A DNA stretch of 64,000 nt from Methylobacterium gossipiicola (GTDB lineage: Bacteria; Pseudomonadota; Alphaproteobacteria; Rhizobiales; Beijerinckiaceae), in assembly GCF_900113485.1 (NCBI RefSeq), contig NZ_FOPM01000004.1, positions 183,150 through 247,149 on the forward strand, in the 5' to 3' direction. The notes beneath the pieces were generated by a model, which did not search any database, was not told the origin of the DNA, and saw only the letters and a program-made list of their open reading frames with translations. Positions 45,458 to 54,627 of this stretch are shown here, in pieces (the stretch's first letter is position 1; every line of letters begins with the position of its first letter). The translations under genes and the position numbers were made by a program.

Positions 45458-46483
45458 ATGACCAAGTCCCCTCGCTTCCTGCCAGATCTCCCGTTCGGAT
45501 CGGATCGCCCCCGCCGCGTCGAGATCGTGGCCTATCCGGACGTGCAACTCCTCGATGTGGCGGGGCCGCTGCAGGTCTTCGCCACGGCCAACGACCTGAG
45601 GCCGGCGGGATCGTCTCCGCCCTACACCCTGGCGGTGGTGGCCCCGGCCGCCGGCGTGCTCAGTTCCGCCGGGCTCGGCCTCGCGACCGCGCCCCTGCCG
45701 AGGGACGCGGCCCCCGTGGACACCCTCATCGTCGCGGGCGGACGCGGCGTCCACGCGGCGGCGGAGACCGACCTGCCGGACTGGATCGCCGGGCGGGCGG
45801 CCCAGGCGGATCGGGTCGCCTCGGTCTGCACGGGGGCCTTCCTCCTCGGGGCGGCCGGGCTCCTCCATGGGCGGCGGGTGGCGACCCACTGGACGGCCTG
45901 CGACGCCCTCGCCCGTCGCTATCCGGCGGCGTGCGTCGAGCCCGACCCGATCTTCATCCGCGACGGCACTCTCTGGACCTCCGCCGGGGTCAGCGCCGGC
46001 ATCGACCTCGCCCTGGCCCTGGTCGAAGCCGATCTCGGCCGGGCGGTGGCCCTGGCCGTGGCGCGCCACCTCGTGGTGTTCCTCAAGCGCCCCGGCGGAC
46101 AGGCGCAGTTCAGCACGGCCCTGTCCCTCCAGGCCGGCTCGCGCTTCGACGCCCTGCACGCCTGGATCGGCGAGAACCTGGCCGAGCCCCTCACGGTGGA
46201 ACGCCTCGCCGCGCAGGCGGGCATGAGCCCGCGCAGCTTCGCCCGGCATTACCGGATCGCCACCGGCCTCACTCCGGCCCGCGCCCTCGAACGCCTGCGG
46301 GTGGACGCGGCCCGGCGCCACCTCGCGGAAAGCCGGATGCCCCTCAAGCGCATCGCCCTCATCTGCGGATTCGGCTCCGAGGAGACCCTCCGGCGCAGTG
46401 TCCAGCGCTGCATCGGGGCCGCCCCCGGCGCGTACCGGCGGCGCTTCCCCGGGGAGGAGGCGCCCGATCCCCGCAGAATTTGA
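45458..46483 (+). CDS. GlxA-family transcriptional regulator (DJ-1/PfpI plus AraC HTH)
   Basis: The 341-residue protein has an N-terminal DJ-1/PfpI domain (VEIVAYPDVQLLDVAGPLQV, VCTGAFLLGAAGLLHGRRVA with the cysteine retained) and a C-terminal AraC-type double helix-turn-helix (VERLAAQAGMSPRSFARHYR, FGSEETLRRSVQRCIGAAP). It probably controls the divergent isonitrile-hydratase-like gene, whose protein is similar to its own sensor half. ATG 45458 is chosen because it follows GGCCGGA and precedes the domain. Ligand is unknown. Confidence 0.88.
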   Translation: MTKSPRFLPDLPFGSDRPRRVEIVAYPDVQLLDVAGPLQVFATANDLRPAGSSPPYTLAVVAPAAGVLSSAGLGLATAPLPRDAAPVDTLIVAGGRGVHAAAETDLPDWIAGRAAQADRVASVCTGAFLLGAAGLLHGRRVATHWTACDALARRYPAACVEPDPIFIRDGTLWTSAGVSAGIDLALALVEADLGRAVALAVARHLVVFLKRPGGQAQFSTALSLQAGSRFDALHAWIGENLAEPLTVERLAAQAGMSPRSFARHYRIATGLTPARALERLRVDAARRHLAESRMPLKRIALICGFGSEETLRRSVQRCIGAAPGAYRRRFPGEEAPDPRRI

Positions 46484-46603
46484 CATTCCGCTCCGCATCA
46501 TCGACACCGCCGCCCGTCGGGGCGTCGACCGAATCCGTGGGCCGGTGACCGGTCCGGAGCCGCGCATGACCGCCTTTTCGGCCTCTCCCGTGATACCCGC
46601 CGC

Positions 46604-48316
46604 ATGAGATCGAGCGAAGTCCGGCCCCTGACGGCCGAGGGCGACGCCTTCGCGGTCCTCGAGCGCCTGCTCGCCTGGGCGGCCTGGAGCCATGCCCGCG
46701 CCTGCGCCCTCCTCGTCGCCATCGGCCTCGTCTGCTTCCTGCCGGGCCTCGCCTCGCTCCAGCCCATGGATCGCGACGAGCCGCGCTTCGCCCAGGCCTC
46801 CAAGCAGATGCTGGAGACGGGCGACTTCGTCGATATCCGCTTCCAGGGGGAGGCCCGTCACAAGAAGCCCGTGGGGATCTACTGGGCGCAGGCGGCGATC
46901 GTCGGCGCCGCCGAGGCGCTCGGCGTGCCGGGGGCGCGCACGACGATCGGGCTCTACCGCATCCCCTCGCTGATCGGGGCGCTCGCCGCCATTCTGCTGA
47001 CCTACTGGGCGGCGCTGGCCTTCCTGCCCCGGCGCGGGGCGCTGCTCGCCGCCGCCCTGTTCGGGGCCTGCGTCATGCTGGCGGCGGAAGCCCATCTCGC
47101 CAAGACCGATGCGCTGCTGTGCGCCTGCGCCACCGCGAGCCTCGGCGGCCTCGCCCGGGCGTGGCTGCGGCGGGGCAACCCGCTCGCCACCGGCACCGTG
47201 GTGGCGTTCTGGCTTGGGCTCGCGCTGGGCCTTCTGGTGAAGGGCCCGATGGTGCCCCTGTTCTGCGCCCTGCCGGCCCTCGTTCTCTCCGTGCGGGTCC
47301 GCTCGGCGGCGTGGCTGCTGGCGCTCCGCCCCGGCCTCGGCCTGCCCATGACCCTGGCGCTGGTCGCCCCCTGGTTCCTCGCCATCGCGTGGAAGAGCGG
47401 CGGCGCCTTCTACGGCGAGGCGGTGGGCCACGACATGCTGGGCAAGGTCGGCGGCGGGGCCGAGAAGCACTGGGCGCCGCCCGGCACCTACGCCATCGTG
47501 TTCTACGCCACCTTCTGGCCGGGCGCGGCCTTCGCGGCCCTGGCGATCCCGTTCGCTTGGGGCCGGCGGGGCACCGACGCGGTCGCCTTCCTGCTGGCCT
47601 GGATCGTGCCGGCCTGGCTCCTGTTCGAGGCGGTGCCGACGAAGCTGCCGCATTACGTCCTGCCCCTGATGCCGGCCGTGGCGATCCTGACCGTGCTGGC
47701 GCTCGCGGCCGGCGCCCTCGATCCCGCCCGGCGCGGCGCCCGGGCGGTGGCGGGCCTCGTGGTCCTCATCCCCGCCGGCCTCACCCTCGGCCTGACCTGG
47801 GCGGCCTGGAGTTTCGACCGGACGATACCGTGGGCCGGCCTGCCGGGCCTCGTCGCGGCCTGCGCCGTCGCCGTCCTCTCCTGGCGCGCCTTCGGCCGGG
47901 CGGCCCCTGAGCGGGCGCTGCTGCTGGCGATCCTCGCCGCCTGCCTGCTCTCCCCGGCGGTGTTCGGCCTGACCCAGCCGGATCTCCCCGCCCTCAAGGT
48001 GTCGCCGCGACTCGCGGCCATCCGCGATTCTCTGCCCTGCGCGAACCCGAAGGTCGCGAGCCTCGGCTACCGCGAGCCCAGCCTCGTCTTCCTCGTCGGC
48101 ACCGATCTCGCGACCCCCTCCACGGCCGCGGAGGCGGCGGCCTTCCTCGCGCAAGGCGGCTGCCGCCTCGTTTTCGTCGACAGCCGCTCCGCCGCCGCCT
48201 TCGACGCGGCCATCGCGGCGGGCACGATTCTGCCTCGGGTGGTGGGGCAGGTTTCCGGCTTCAACATCAACGGCGGCCGGCGGGTCGACCTCTCGGCCTA
48301 TGCGGTGATCCCTTGA
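46604..48316 (+). CDS. ArnT/PMT-type glycosyltransferase (GT39/GT83 fold)
   Basis: This integral-membrane glycosyltransferase uses a polyprenyl-phosphate sugar on the periplasmic face. The 570-residue protein has the first-loop signature LASLQPMDRDEPRFAQASKQ (acidic DE) and FQGEARHKKPVGIYWAQA, then many hydrophobic helices with LLVKGPMVPLFCALPALVLS and TKLPHYVLPLMPAVAILTVL, and a short soluble C-terminal domain. It overlaps the next gene (GT2) by four bases (TTGA), forming a donor-maker/donor-user pair with it. The acceptor could be lipid A. Confidence 0.87.
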   Translation: MRSSEVRPLTAEGDAFAVLERLLAWAAWSHARACALLVAIGLVCFLPGLASLQPMDRDEPRFAQASKQMLETGDFVDIRFQGEARHKKPVGIYWAQAAIVGAAEALGVPGARTTIGLYRIPSLIGALAAILLTYWAALAFLPRRGALLAAALFGACVMLAAEAHLAKTDALLCACATASLGGLARAWLRRGNPLATGTVVAFWLGLALGLLVKGPMVPLFCALPALVLSVRVRSAAWLLALRPGLGLPMTLALVAPWFLAIAWKSGGAFYGEAVGHDMLGKVGGGAEKHWAPPGTYAIVFYATFWPGAAFAALAIPFAWGRRGTDAVAFLLAWIVPAWLLFEAVPTKLPHYVLPLMPAVAILTVLALAAGALDPARRGARAVAGLVVLIPAGLTLGLTWAAWSFDRTIPWAGLPGLVAACAVAVLSWRAFGRAAPERALLLAILAACLLSPAVFGLTQPDLPALKVSPRLAAIRDSLPCANPKVASLGYREPSLVFLVGTDLATPSTAAEAAAFLAQGGCRLVFVDSRSAAAFDAAIAAGTILPRVVGQVSGFNINGGRRVDLSAYAVIP

Positions 48317-49056
48317 ACGCTCAGTCTCCGACCTTACGCCTCTCCGTGGTGGTTCCGGTGAAGAACGAGGCCGGCAACATCGCCGGCCTGCTCGCCGAGA
48401 TCGAGGCCGCCTGCGCGGCGCTTGCCCCCTTCGAGGTGATCTACGTCGACGACGGCTCGACGGACGCGACCCTGGCCCTCCTCACCGAGGCCGCCCGCGC
48501 CAGGCCGTGGCTGCGGGTGCTGCGCCACGCCCGCAGCGGCGGCCAGTCGGCGGCCGTGCGCAGCGGCGTCGCGGCGGCCCGCGCGACGATCGTCGCCACC
48601 CTCGACGGCGACGGCCAGAACGATCCGGCCTTCATCCCGGCCCTGTTCGCCGCCCTGGAGGCGGGGGGGCCGAGGGCCGGCCTCGCGCAGGGCCAGCGGA
48701 TCGGGCGCAAGGACGGGCGCCTCAAGACGCTCCAATCGCGCATCGCCAACGGGGTGCGCGGCCGCATCCTGCGCGACGCCACCCGCGACACCGGCTGCGG
48801 CCTCAAGGTGTTTCGCCGCGACGTCTACCGGGCGCTGCCGGCCTTCGACGCCCTGCACCGCTTCATGCCGGCGCTGGTCGCCCGCGAGGGCTTCGCCGTG
48901 GTCCACCGCGACGTGGTCGACCGGCCGCGCTTCACCGGACATTCGAATTACGGCCTGTTCGACCGGCTCTGGGTCGGGATGCTCGATCTCGCCGGGGTGT
49001 GGTGGCTGATCCGCCGCAAGCGCCCGGCGCCCCCGGTCACCGAAGTGACGCCCTGA
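48313..49056 (+). CDS. Family 2 glycosyltransferase, polyprenyl-phosphate sugar synthase type
   Basis: The 247-residue protein reads LRLSVVVPVKNEAGNIAGLL, VIYVDDGSTDATL, RSGGQSAAVRSGVAAARATI and TLDGDGQNDPAFIP, the GT2 (DPM1/ArnC-like) pattern with DDGS and DxDGQ. The C-terminal third ends in RDTGCGLKVFRRDVYRALP and RFTGHSNYGLFDRLWVG. It would transfer a sugar to undecaprenyl phosphate at the cytoplasmic face. TTG start at 48313 overlaps the upstream stop; no multi-helix C-terminal anchor is seen. Confidence 0.88.
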   Translation: MNAQSPTLRLSVVVPVKNEAGNIAGLLAEIEAACAALAPFEVIYVDDGSTDATLALLTEAARARPWLRVLRHARSGGQSAAVRSGVAAARATIVATLDGDGQNDPAFIPALFAALEAGGPRAGLAQGQRIGRKDGRLKTLQSRIANGVRGRILRDATRDTGCGLKVFRRDVYRALPAFDALHRFMPALVAREGFAVVHRDVVDRPRFTGHSNYGLFDRLWVGMLDLAGVWWLIRRKRPAPPVTEVTP

Positions 49057-49080
49057 CGTGACGTCTTGTAAGGTGCGGCC

Positions 49081-49401
49081 ATGATCATCCAGCTCGCCGC
49101 GGATCTGCGCGGCTACGTCTACGACGTGTTCGTGACCCGGTTCGACGGCTGGCTCGTGTTCGGCATCGCCGCGCAGGCGGTGTTCGGCGCCCGCTTCATC
49201 CTGCAATGGCTCGCCTCGGAGCGGGCGGGCAAGAGCGTGATGCCGCTCTCGTTCTGGTTCCTCTCCATCGCGGGCGGCCTCATGACCCTCGTCTACGGGT
49301 TGGTGCGGCGGGAGCCCGTGATCATTTTCGGACAGGCCCTGTCGACGGGCATCTATCTGCGCAACGTCGCCCTCATCCTGCGGGAGCGCCGGGGCCGATG
49401 A
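49081..49401 (+). CDS. Lipid A biosynthesis N-terminal domain (LAB_N) membrane protein
   Basis: The 106-residue protein reads FGIAAQAVFGARFILQWLAS, ERAGKSVMPLSFWFLSIAGG and ALSTGIYLRNVALILRERR, the complete LAB_N domain with three hydrophobic segments. It is found alone or fused to LpxB and is often next to GT2/ArnT genes. It may act as a flippase-like or partner subunit for lipid-linked sugars; this is inference. Its stop overlaps the next ATG (ATGA). Confidence 0.88.
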   Translation: MIIQLAADLRGYVYDVFVTRFDGWLVFGIAAQAVFGARFILQWLASERAGKSVMPLSFWFLSIAGGLMTLVYGLVRREPVIIFGQALSTGIYLRNVALILRERRGR

Positions 49402-50000
49402 ACCCCGCCCCCCTGCCGGCCTTCTACGACGACCTCGACGCCAGTCTCTTCGAAGTCTGGCGCCTGCTGCGGGAGGGGCCGGTCCTGCGTCGCAACGCCT
49501 TCCACATGCCCGCACTCGCCACCGTCGACGCCGACGGTTCTCCGCAGGTCCGCACCGTGGTCCTGCGCGAGGCCGATCCGGCGATGGGGACGCTGCGGTT
49601 CCACTGTGACCGCCGCTCGGCCAAGGCCGCTGACATCGCCGCCACGGGCCGGGCCGCCCTGCACGGCTACGACACGGCCTCGAAGATCCAGATCCGGGTC
49701 TCGGGCACGGCCCGCCTCCACACGGACGACGCGGTGGCCGACGCCGCCTGGGACGGCTCGCGGATCATGAGCCGCACCTGCTACGGGATCGCGCCGGCCC
49801 CCGGCACGGCCCTGCCTGCGGGCGACGCCTACACCCAGCCGGCGGACGGCGCCGACCTCGACGGAGGCCGCCCGAATTTCTGCGCCGTGGTGGTGACGGC
49901 GACCCGCCTCGACTTCCTGTTCCTCGACCGGCGCGGCCACCGCCGGGCGGGGTGGGTGCGCGATGGGGCCGGCTGGGCGGGGCGGTGGCTGGCGCCGTGA
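49398..50000 (+). CDS. Pyridoxamine 5'-phosphate oxidase family flavoprotein
   Basis: The 200-residue protein has the split-barrel FMN-binding fold typical of PNPOx proteins: FHMPALATVDADGSPQVRTV, VLREADPAMGTLRFHCDRRS, ALHGYDTASKIQIRVSGTAR and the terminal RRGHRRAGWVRDGAGWAGRW, echoing the PNPOx C-terminus. It is more similar in layout to the Alr4036-type group than to PdxH, so vitamin B6 oxidation is not certain. It overlaps the LAB_N gene by four bases but probably is functionally unrelated. Confidence 0.8.
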   Translation: MNPAPLPAFYDDLDASLFEVWRLLREGPVLRRNAFHMPALATVDADGSPQVRTVVLREADPAMGTLRFHCDRRSAKAADIAATGRAALHGYDTASKIQIRVSGTARLHTDDAVADAAWDGSRIMSRTCYGIAPAPGTALPAGDAYTQPADGADLDGGRPNFCAVVVTATRLDFLFLDRRGHRRAGWVRDGAGWAGRWLAP

Positions 50001-50012
50001 GGGGCGCGTGAC

Positions 50013-51200
50013 TCACATCGCCGCGCGCAGCCGCGCGAACCCGGCGTCGAGATCGGCCTGCAAATCCAAAAGATCCTCGAGGCCGATATGGAAGCGCAAG
50101 GCCGGCCCCTCCGGGGCCCAGGTGGTGGCGGTGCGGTAGGCGCGGCAATCGAACGGGATGACGAGGCTCTCGAAGCCGCCCCAGGAGAAGCCCATGCCGA
50201 ACAGTTCGAGGCCATCAAGCATCGCTGCCACGGCGCGCTCGGGGGCGGGGTTGAGGATCACGCCGAACAGACCCGACGCCCCGGCGAAGTCGCGCTTCCA
50301 GATGGCGTGGCCCGGATCCTCCGGTAACCCTGGATGGAGCACGCGGGCGACCTCCGGCCGGGCTTGAAGCCAGCGCGCCATGGCGAGGCCCTGGGCGCCG
50401 TGCTCACGCAGGCGCAGCGCCATGGTGCGCAGGCCCCTGAGCGCCAGAAAGACGTCCTCGGGTCCGGGACACATGGCGAAATGCTCGAAGGTCCGGTGCA
50501 GGGCCGGCCAATAGGTTGCGTTGGCCGACGTGAGGCCGAGCAGGAGGTCTGAGCCACCCGAGAGGTACTTGGTCCCGGCCTCCACCGCGATGTCGACGCC
50601 CCGCGCGTGCGGCGGGAACAGCAGGGGGGTCGCCCAGGTGTTGTCCATGATCACGGCGGCCCCCCGCGCGTGGACGATCTCACTGATCGCCGGCACGTCC
50701 TGCATCTCGAAGCTCTGCGAGCCCGGCGCCTCCACCAGCACCGCCTTGGTGGTGTCCCGCATGAGCGCGCCGATGCCGGCGCCGATCAGCGGATCGTAAT
50801 ACTCGACTTCGACGCCGAAGCGCTTCAGGACCCCGTCGCAGAAGATGCGGGTGGGGCGGTAGGCGGAATCCGACACCAGCAGGTGGTCGCCGGCCGAGAC
50901 CACGGCCATGAGGGCGACGGTCAGCGCCGCCAATCCCGATGGGGTCAGAACCGTGCCGGCGGCGCCCGCGAGCTCGCTCCAGGCTGTCGTGAGGGATTCC
51001 GTCGTCGGCGTGCCGGAGGTGCCATAATCGAAGCGCCCGCGCCGGTGCTTGAGGTCGTCGTAGGTGGGAAACAGCACCGTGGAGCCGCGATAGATCGGGG
51101 TGTTGACGAAGCCGTGCTGGGCAGACGGATCGCGCCCGGCATGGACGAGGCGGGTGCTGGCGCCGAAGCGTGCGGGATCGCGGGGCGGGGTGTCGGACAT
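50013..51200 (-). CDS. metC: Cystathionine beta-lyase family PLP enzyme
   Basis: This Cys/Met-metabolism PLP enzyme (fold type I) cleaves cystathionine to homocysteine, pyruvate and ammonia. The 395-residue protein has GRFDYGTSGTPTTESL, the PLP-ring region PSGLAALTVALMAVVSAGDH, YYDPLIGAGIGALM, DNTWATPLLFPPHARGVDIA and the Schiff-base lysine in EAGTKYLSGGSD. The residue after KYLSG is glycine where histidine is usual (KYLSGHSD), a variant seen in some MetC-like proteins. The ATG at 51200 is the family start. The call could also be cystathionine gamma-synthase-like, but sequence and length favour MetC. Confidence 0.85.
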   Translation of the reverse strand: MSDTPPRDPARFGASTRLVHAGRDPSAQHGFVNTPIYRGSTVLFPTYDDLKHRRGRFDYGTSGTPTTESLTTAWSELAGAAGTVLTPSGLAALTVALMAVVSAGDHLLVSDSAYRPTRIFCDGVLKRFGVEVEYYDPLIGAGIGALMRDTTKAVLVEAPGSQSFEMQDVPAISEIVHARGAAVIMDNTWATPLLFPPHARGVDIAVEAGTKYLSGGSDLLLGLTSANATYWPALHRTFEHFAMCPGPEDVFLALRGLRTMALRLREHGAQGLAMARWLQARPEVARVLHPGLPEDPGHAIWKRDFAGASGLFGVILNPAPERAVAAMLDGLELFGMGFSWGGFESLVIPFDCRAYRTATTWAPEGPALRFHIGLEDLLDLQADLDAGFARLRAAM

Positions 51201-51344
51201 CGGCGCCTTCGAGGGGGATTTTGGATTGGGGCGACCACAGCCCGGTGCGGGGTGGGCCGTCAAGTCGGGCCGTGGCTGCGATCGCCGAGGGGGAGTCTCG
51301 TGGCCGTGAAGCGGCCGGTCCGACGCGATCCGCGCGCGGCGCGT

Positions 51345-52097
51345 TCACCCCAGGATACGACTCAGGAACGCCCGCGTGCGGGGATGCCGCGGCTGGTCGA
51401 AGAACGCCTCCGGCGGGGCGATCTCGACGATCTGGCCCTCGTCCATGAACACCACCCGGTCGGCCACGGCCCGGGCGAAGCCCATTTCGTGGGTGACGCA
51501 CAGGAGCGTGGTGCCGCCGCGCGCGAGATCCGTCAGCACCGCGAGGACCTCCCCCACCATCTCGGGGTCCAGCGCCGAAGTCGGCTCGTCGAGGAGCATC
51601 ACATCGGGTTCGAGGCTCAAGGCACGGGCGATGGCCACCCGCTGCTGCTGGCCGCCGGAGAGTTCGGCGGGACGCCGCCCCGCCAGATCCGCAAGGCCGA
51701 CCCGGTCGAGGTGTCCCAGGGCGAGGGCACGAGCCGCTGCGAGGCCGACGCGGCGGACATGGAGCGGCGCCAGGGTGCAGTTTTCCAGCACGGTGAGGTG
51801 CGGGAACAGGTTGAACCCCTGGAACACCATGCCGACCCGGGCGCGCACGGCGTCGGCGGCCTTCGCGCCGCCGTCGAGGGTGACGCCCGCCACCCGGATC
51901 GTGCCGGCTCCATGCGCCACGAGGCCGTTGACGGTGCGAATGAGGGTCGATTTGCCCGAGCCCGAGGGGCCGCAGATCACCACGGTCTCGCCCGGCGCCA
52001 CGGCGAGGTCGATGGCGCGCAGCACGTGGGTGGTACCGAACCAGGCGTGGACGCCTGAGAACTCCACGGCGGGCATCGGCCCGGCGGGCGGGATCAT
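51345..52097 (-). CDS. aapP: General amino-acid ABC transporter ATP-binding protein
   Basis: The 250-residue ATPase of a polar amino-acid importer has Walker [10 protein letters not shown], the Q-loop [14 protein letters not shown], the signature [15 protein letters not shown], Walker [15 protein letters not shown] and the H-loop THEMGFA. It ends with [11 protein letters not shown], typical of GlnQ/AapP. The ATG at 52097 overlaps the permease stop (ATGA). Order on the minus strand is aapJ, aapQ, aapM, aapP, the complete Rhizobium-type aap operon. Confidence 0.95.
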   Translation of the reverse strand: MIPPAGPMPAVEFSGVHAWFGTTHVLRAIDLAVAPGETVVICGPSGSGKSTLIRTVNGLVAHGAGTIRVAGVTLDGGAKAADAVRARVGMVFQGFNLFPHLTVLENCTLAPLHVRRVGLAAARALALGHLDRVGLADLAGRRPAELSGGQQQRVAIARALSLEPDVMLLDEPTSALDPEMVGEVLAVLTDLARGGTTLLCVTHEMGFARAVADRVVFMDEGQIVEIAPPEAFFDQPRHPRTRAFLSRILG

Positions 52098-53251
52098 CGC
52101 ACCGCCCCCGCCGCGAGCCGCCGCTCGATGAAGCCGGCGTAGCGGGCCATGCCGAAGCAGACGGCGAAATAGAACAGGGCCGCGAACACGTAGGCCGTCA
52201 CCGGCACGGCGGGGGCCGACCAGCGCGGATCGGCGCGGGCCGCCTCGAGCACCCGGACGAAGTCGGCAAGCCCCACGATGGCCACGAGGGTGGTGTCCTT
52301 GAACAGGCCGATGAGGGTGTTGACGATGCCCGGCACCACGATCTTCAGGGCCTGGGGCAGCACCACGGCGCGGGTGGCCTGGAACGGCGTCAGCCCCAGC
52401 GCCAGGGCGGCTTGTCGCTGCCCGGCGGGAATCGCCTGGAGGCCGCCGCGCACCACCTCGGCCATGTAGGCGGAGGCGAACAGGGCGATGCCGACGAGGG
52501 GCCTCACGAGGCGGTCCACCGTGAGGTCGCCCGGCAGGAACAGGGGCAGCATCACGTTGGCCATGAACAGCACGGTGATGAGGGGGACGCCGCGCCAGAA
52601 CTCGATGAAACCGATGCAAAGGATGCGCACCACCGGCCAGTCCGAGCGCCGGCCGAGCGCCAGGAGGATGCCGAGCGGCAGGGCGGCGACGATGCCGACG
52701 CCCGACACCACCACGGTGACGAGGAGGCCGCCCCACAGGGCGGTGGCGACGGAGACAAGCCCGAGGGCGGGGGCTCCGGCGAGCAGGACATAGGCGAGCA
52801 CCGGGACCACCAGGAACAGGTAGACGGCCCCCCAGGTCCGCTTCGGAGCGCCGAGCCACAGCATCCAGGCGACCCCGAAGGCGAGGAGCCCGAAGAACAG
52901 GTTCGGCCGCCAGCGCTCGGCCGTCGGATAGGAGCCGTAGGCGAGGTAGTTGATCTTGTCGCCGATGAAGGCCCAGCAGGCCCCGACCGGATGGCCCACC
53001 ACCTCCGGTCGGCAGGCCTCGCCCGACGCGCCGGTCCAGACGGCCTCGACGACGAGGAAACGGAACGCCGCCGGCACGAGCCAGACGAGGGCCGCCAGGA
53101 TCGCCAGGGTGACGAGGCCATTGGCGAGATCGGGAAACAGGGTCGCGCGAATCCGGGCGAGGGGGCCACTGATCCGGCGCGGCGGCGGGGCCGGGGGGAT
53201 CATGCTCTCGCGCACGAACCGCTTGTCCGGATTCATGGTGTCCGGATTCAT
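52094..53251 (-). CDS. aapM: General amino-acid ABC transporter permease
   Basis: The 385-residue inner-membrane permease has multiple helices and the HisMQ-type signature [20 protein letters not shown] with [20 protein letters not shown] (EAA loop). It also has the long periplasmic insertion typical of AapM ([38 protein letters not shown]). Its ATG at 53251 overlaps the aapQ stop, while an in-frame ATG at 53236 (MNPDKR) follows a near-repeat of the first codons ([10 protein letters not shown]). Confidence 0.94.
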   Translation of the reverse strand: MNPDTMNPDKRFVRESMIPPAPPPRRISGPLARIRATLFPDLANGLVTLAILAALVWLVPAAFRFLVVEAVWTGASGEACRPEVVGHPVGACWAFIGDKINYLAYGSYPTAERWRPNLFFGLLAFGVAWMLWLGAPKRTWGAVYLFLVVPVLAYVLLAGAPALGLVSVATALWGGLLVTVVVSGVGIVAALPLGILLALGRRSDWPVVRILCIGFIEFWRGVPLITVLFMANVMLPLFLPGDLTVDRLVRPLVGIALFASAYMAEVVRGGLQAIPAGQRQAALALGLTPFQATRAVVLPQALKIVVPGIVNTLIGLFKDTTLVAIVGLADFVRVLEAARADPRWSAPAVPVTAYVFAALFYFAVCFGMARYAGFIERRLAAGAVR

Positions 53252-54414
53252 GCGCGGCTCCCGGCCACGCGGGCATTGTAGCGGTTCATGACCAGGGCCG
53301 TGACGAGGCTCAAGGTCAGATAGACCGCCATCGTCAAGCTCACCACCTCCACCGCCTGGTTGGTCTGGTTGAGCACCGTCCCCATGAACACGTGCACGAG
53401 GTCGGGGTAGCCGATGAGCACGGCCAGCGATGAGTTCTTCGTGATGTTGAGGTACTGGCTCGTCAGCGGCGGCACGATCACCCGCATGGCCTGGGGCAGC
53501 ACGACGAGGCGCAGGGCCTGGGCGCGGCTCAGCGACAGGGCGGCGGCGGCCTCGCGCTGGCCCTGTGCCACGCTGTCGAGCCCCGCCCTGACGATCTCGG
53601 CGATGAAGGCGGCCGAATAGGTCGAGAGCCCGATGAGGAGCGCGGCGAATTCCGGCCGCACGGCCAAGCCGCCCTCGATGTCGTAGGGGCCGCGCACGGG
53701 CCACGCCACCGGCACGGGATGGCCCGCAAGCGCGAGGCCGATCCAGGCCAGCGCCGGCAGGCCGAGGCAGAGGAGGGCGCTCAGGCTCAGCACCGGCCCG
53801 GGTTTTTTGCCCAACGCCACGGCGCGGCCCCGGGCCTGGACAAGGAGCCAGACCGCCGCGAGGCCGATCCCGAAGGCCAGGGGCACCGCGGCGGCCGATC
53901 CCCAAAAATCGGGGCGCGGCAGGAACAGGCCGCGCTGGCTGAGGAACGCCGCCTGTCCGAGGGCCGCCGGATCGCTCGCCGGGGGCAGGGCGACCCGCAC
54001 GGCGACGTACCAGACCAGCAATTGCAGCAGCAGCGGCAGGTTGCGGAAGAGCTCGACATAGGCCGCCGCGAAGGCGCGCAGGAGGGGGTTCTCCGCCCGC
54101 CGGGCGATGCCGACGGCGAAGCCCAAACCCGTCGCGATCCCGATGGCCAACCCTGAGACCAGCAGGGTGTTGAGGAGCCCGACGAGGAACGCGTCGAGGT
54201 ATGTGGCGGTGGCGGCCGCGTACGGAATCAGGCTCTGGCCGATGTCGAATCCGGCGGGGCGCCCCAGGAAGCCGAACCCGGCGACGATCCCCTGGCGCGC
54301 GAGCTTTTGCGCGGCGTTGCTGGCGGCGAGATACGCGAGGGCGGCCAGCGCCAGGATCAGGAGGGCCTGGACCGCGAGGGCGCGCCAGCGCAGGGGCGTG
54401 CGGGGATCAGGCAT
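53248..54414 (-). CDS. aapQ: General amino-acid ABC transporter permease
   Basis: The 388-residue permease has [60 protein letters not shown] and the EAA loop [20 protein letters not shown] with [20 protein letters not shown]. The extra N-terminal helices and the central insertion (about 145-225) match AapQ rather than short HisM-type permeases. It pairs with AapM. A large stem-loop separates it from aapJ upstream. Confidence 0.95.
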   Translation of the reverse strand: MPDPRTPLRWRALAVQALLILALAALAYLAASNAAQKLARQGIVAGFGFLGRPAGFDIGQSLIPYAAATATYLDAFLVGLLNTLLVSGLAIGIATGLGFAVGIARRAENPLLRAFAAAYVELFRNLPLLLQLLVWYVAVRVALPPASDPAALGQAAFLSQRGLFLPRPDFWGSAAAVPLAFGIGLAAVWLLVQARGRAVALGKKPGPVLSLSALLCLGLPALAWIGLALAGHPVPVAWPVRGPYDIEGGLAVRPEFAALLIGLSTYSAAFIAEIVRAGLDSVAQGQREAAAALSLSRAQALRLVVLPQAMRVIVPPLTSQYLNITKNSSLAVLIGYPDLVHVFMGTVLNQTNQAVEVVSLTMAVYLTLSLVTALVMNRYNARVAGSRA

Positions 54415-54469
54415 GGCGCGATGGTCCCCGCCGAACGATCGGACTCGTGAGTTCGAGGCGCGACCGGCT

Positions 54470-54561
54470 CCCTCTCCTGGAAGGAGAGGGTTGGGGAGAG
54501 GTGTGTGACCTGTCCGGAGAAGTCACACACCTCACCCTGTCCCTCTCCTTCCAGGAGAGGG
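54470..54561. repeat. Large composite stem-loop between aapJ and aapQ
   Basis: CCCTCTCCTGGAAGGAGAGG at 54470-54489 is the reverse complement of the segment ending at 54561. Inner arms GAGGTGTGTGAC (54498-54509) and GTCACACACCTC (54522-54533) are also exact. The two arm pairs fold into one 92-base hairpin with an internal loop, and each outer arm can also form a small hairpin. It sits after the binding-protein gene, where such structures often protect mRNA and set subunit ratios. Confidence 0.85.
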
Positions 54562-54627
54562 GACCCGCGTCGTCAGGCCTGATGTGCGCGGCTCGCGGGT
54601 GAGGGTGTGCGCCTCGAAAAGACCCCC

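Noticed and set aside
43526-48154. A very long open frame of 1542 codons on the minus strand
   Set aside because: It runs antisense to the GlxA and ArnT-like genes and out of frame with the O-antigen ligase and isonitrile-hydratase-like genes. Its translation is Arg/Gly/Ala-rich without domains, a shadow of high-GC coding sequence.
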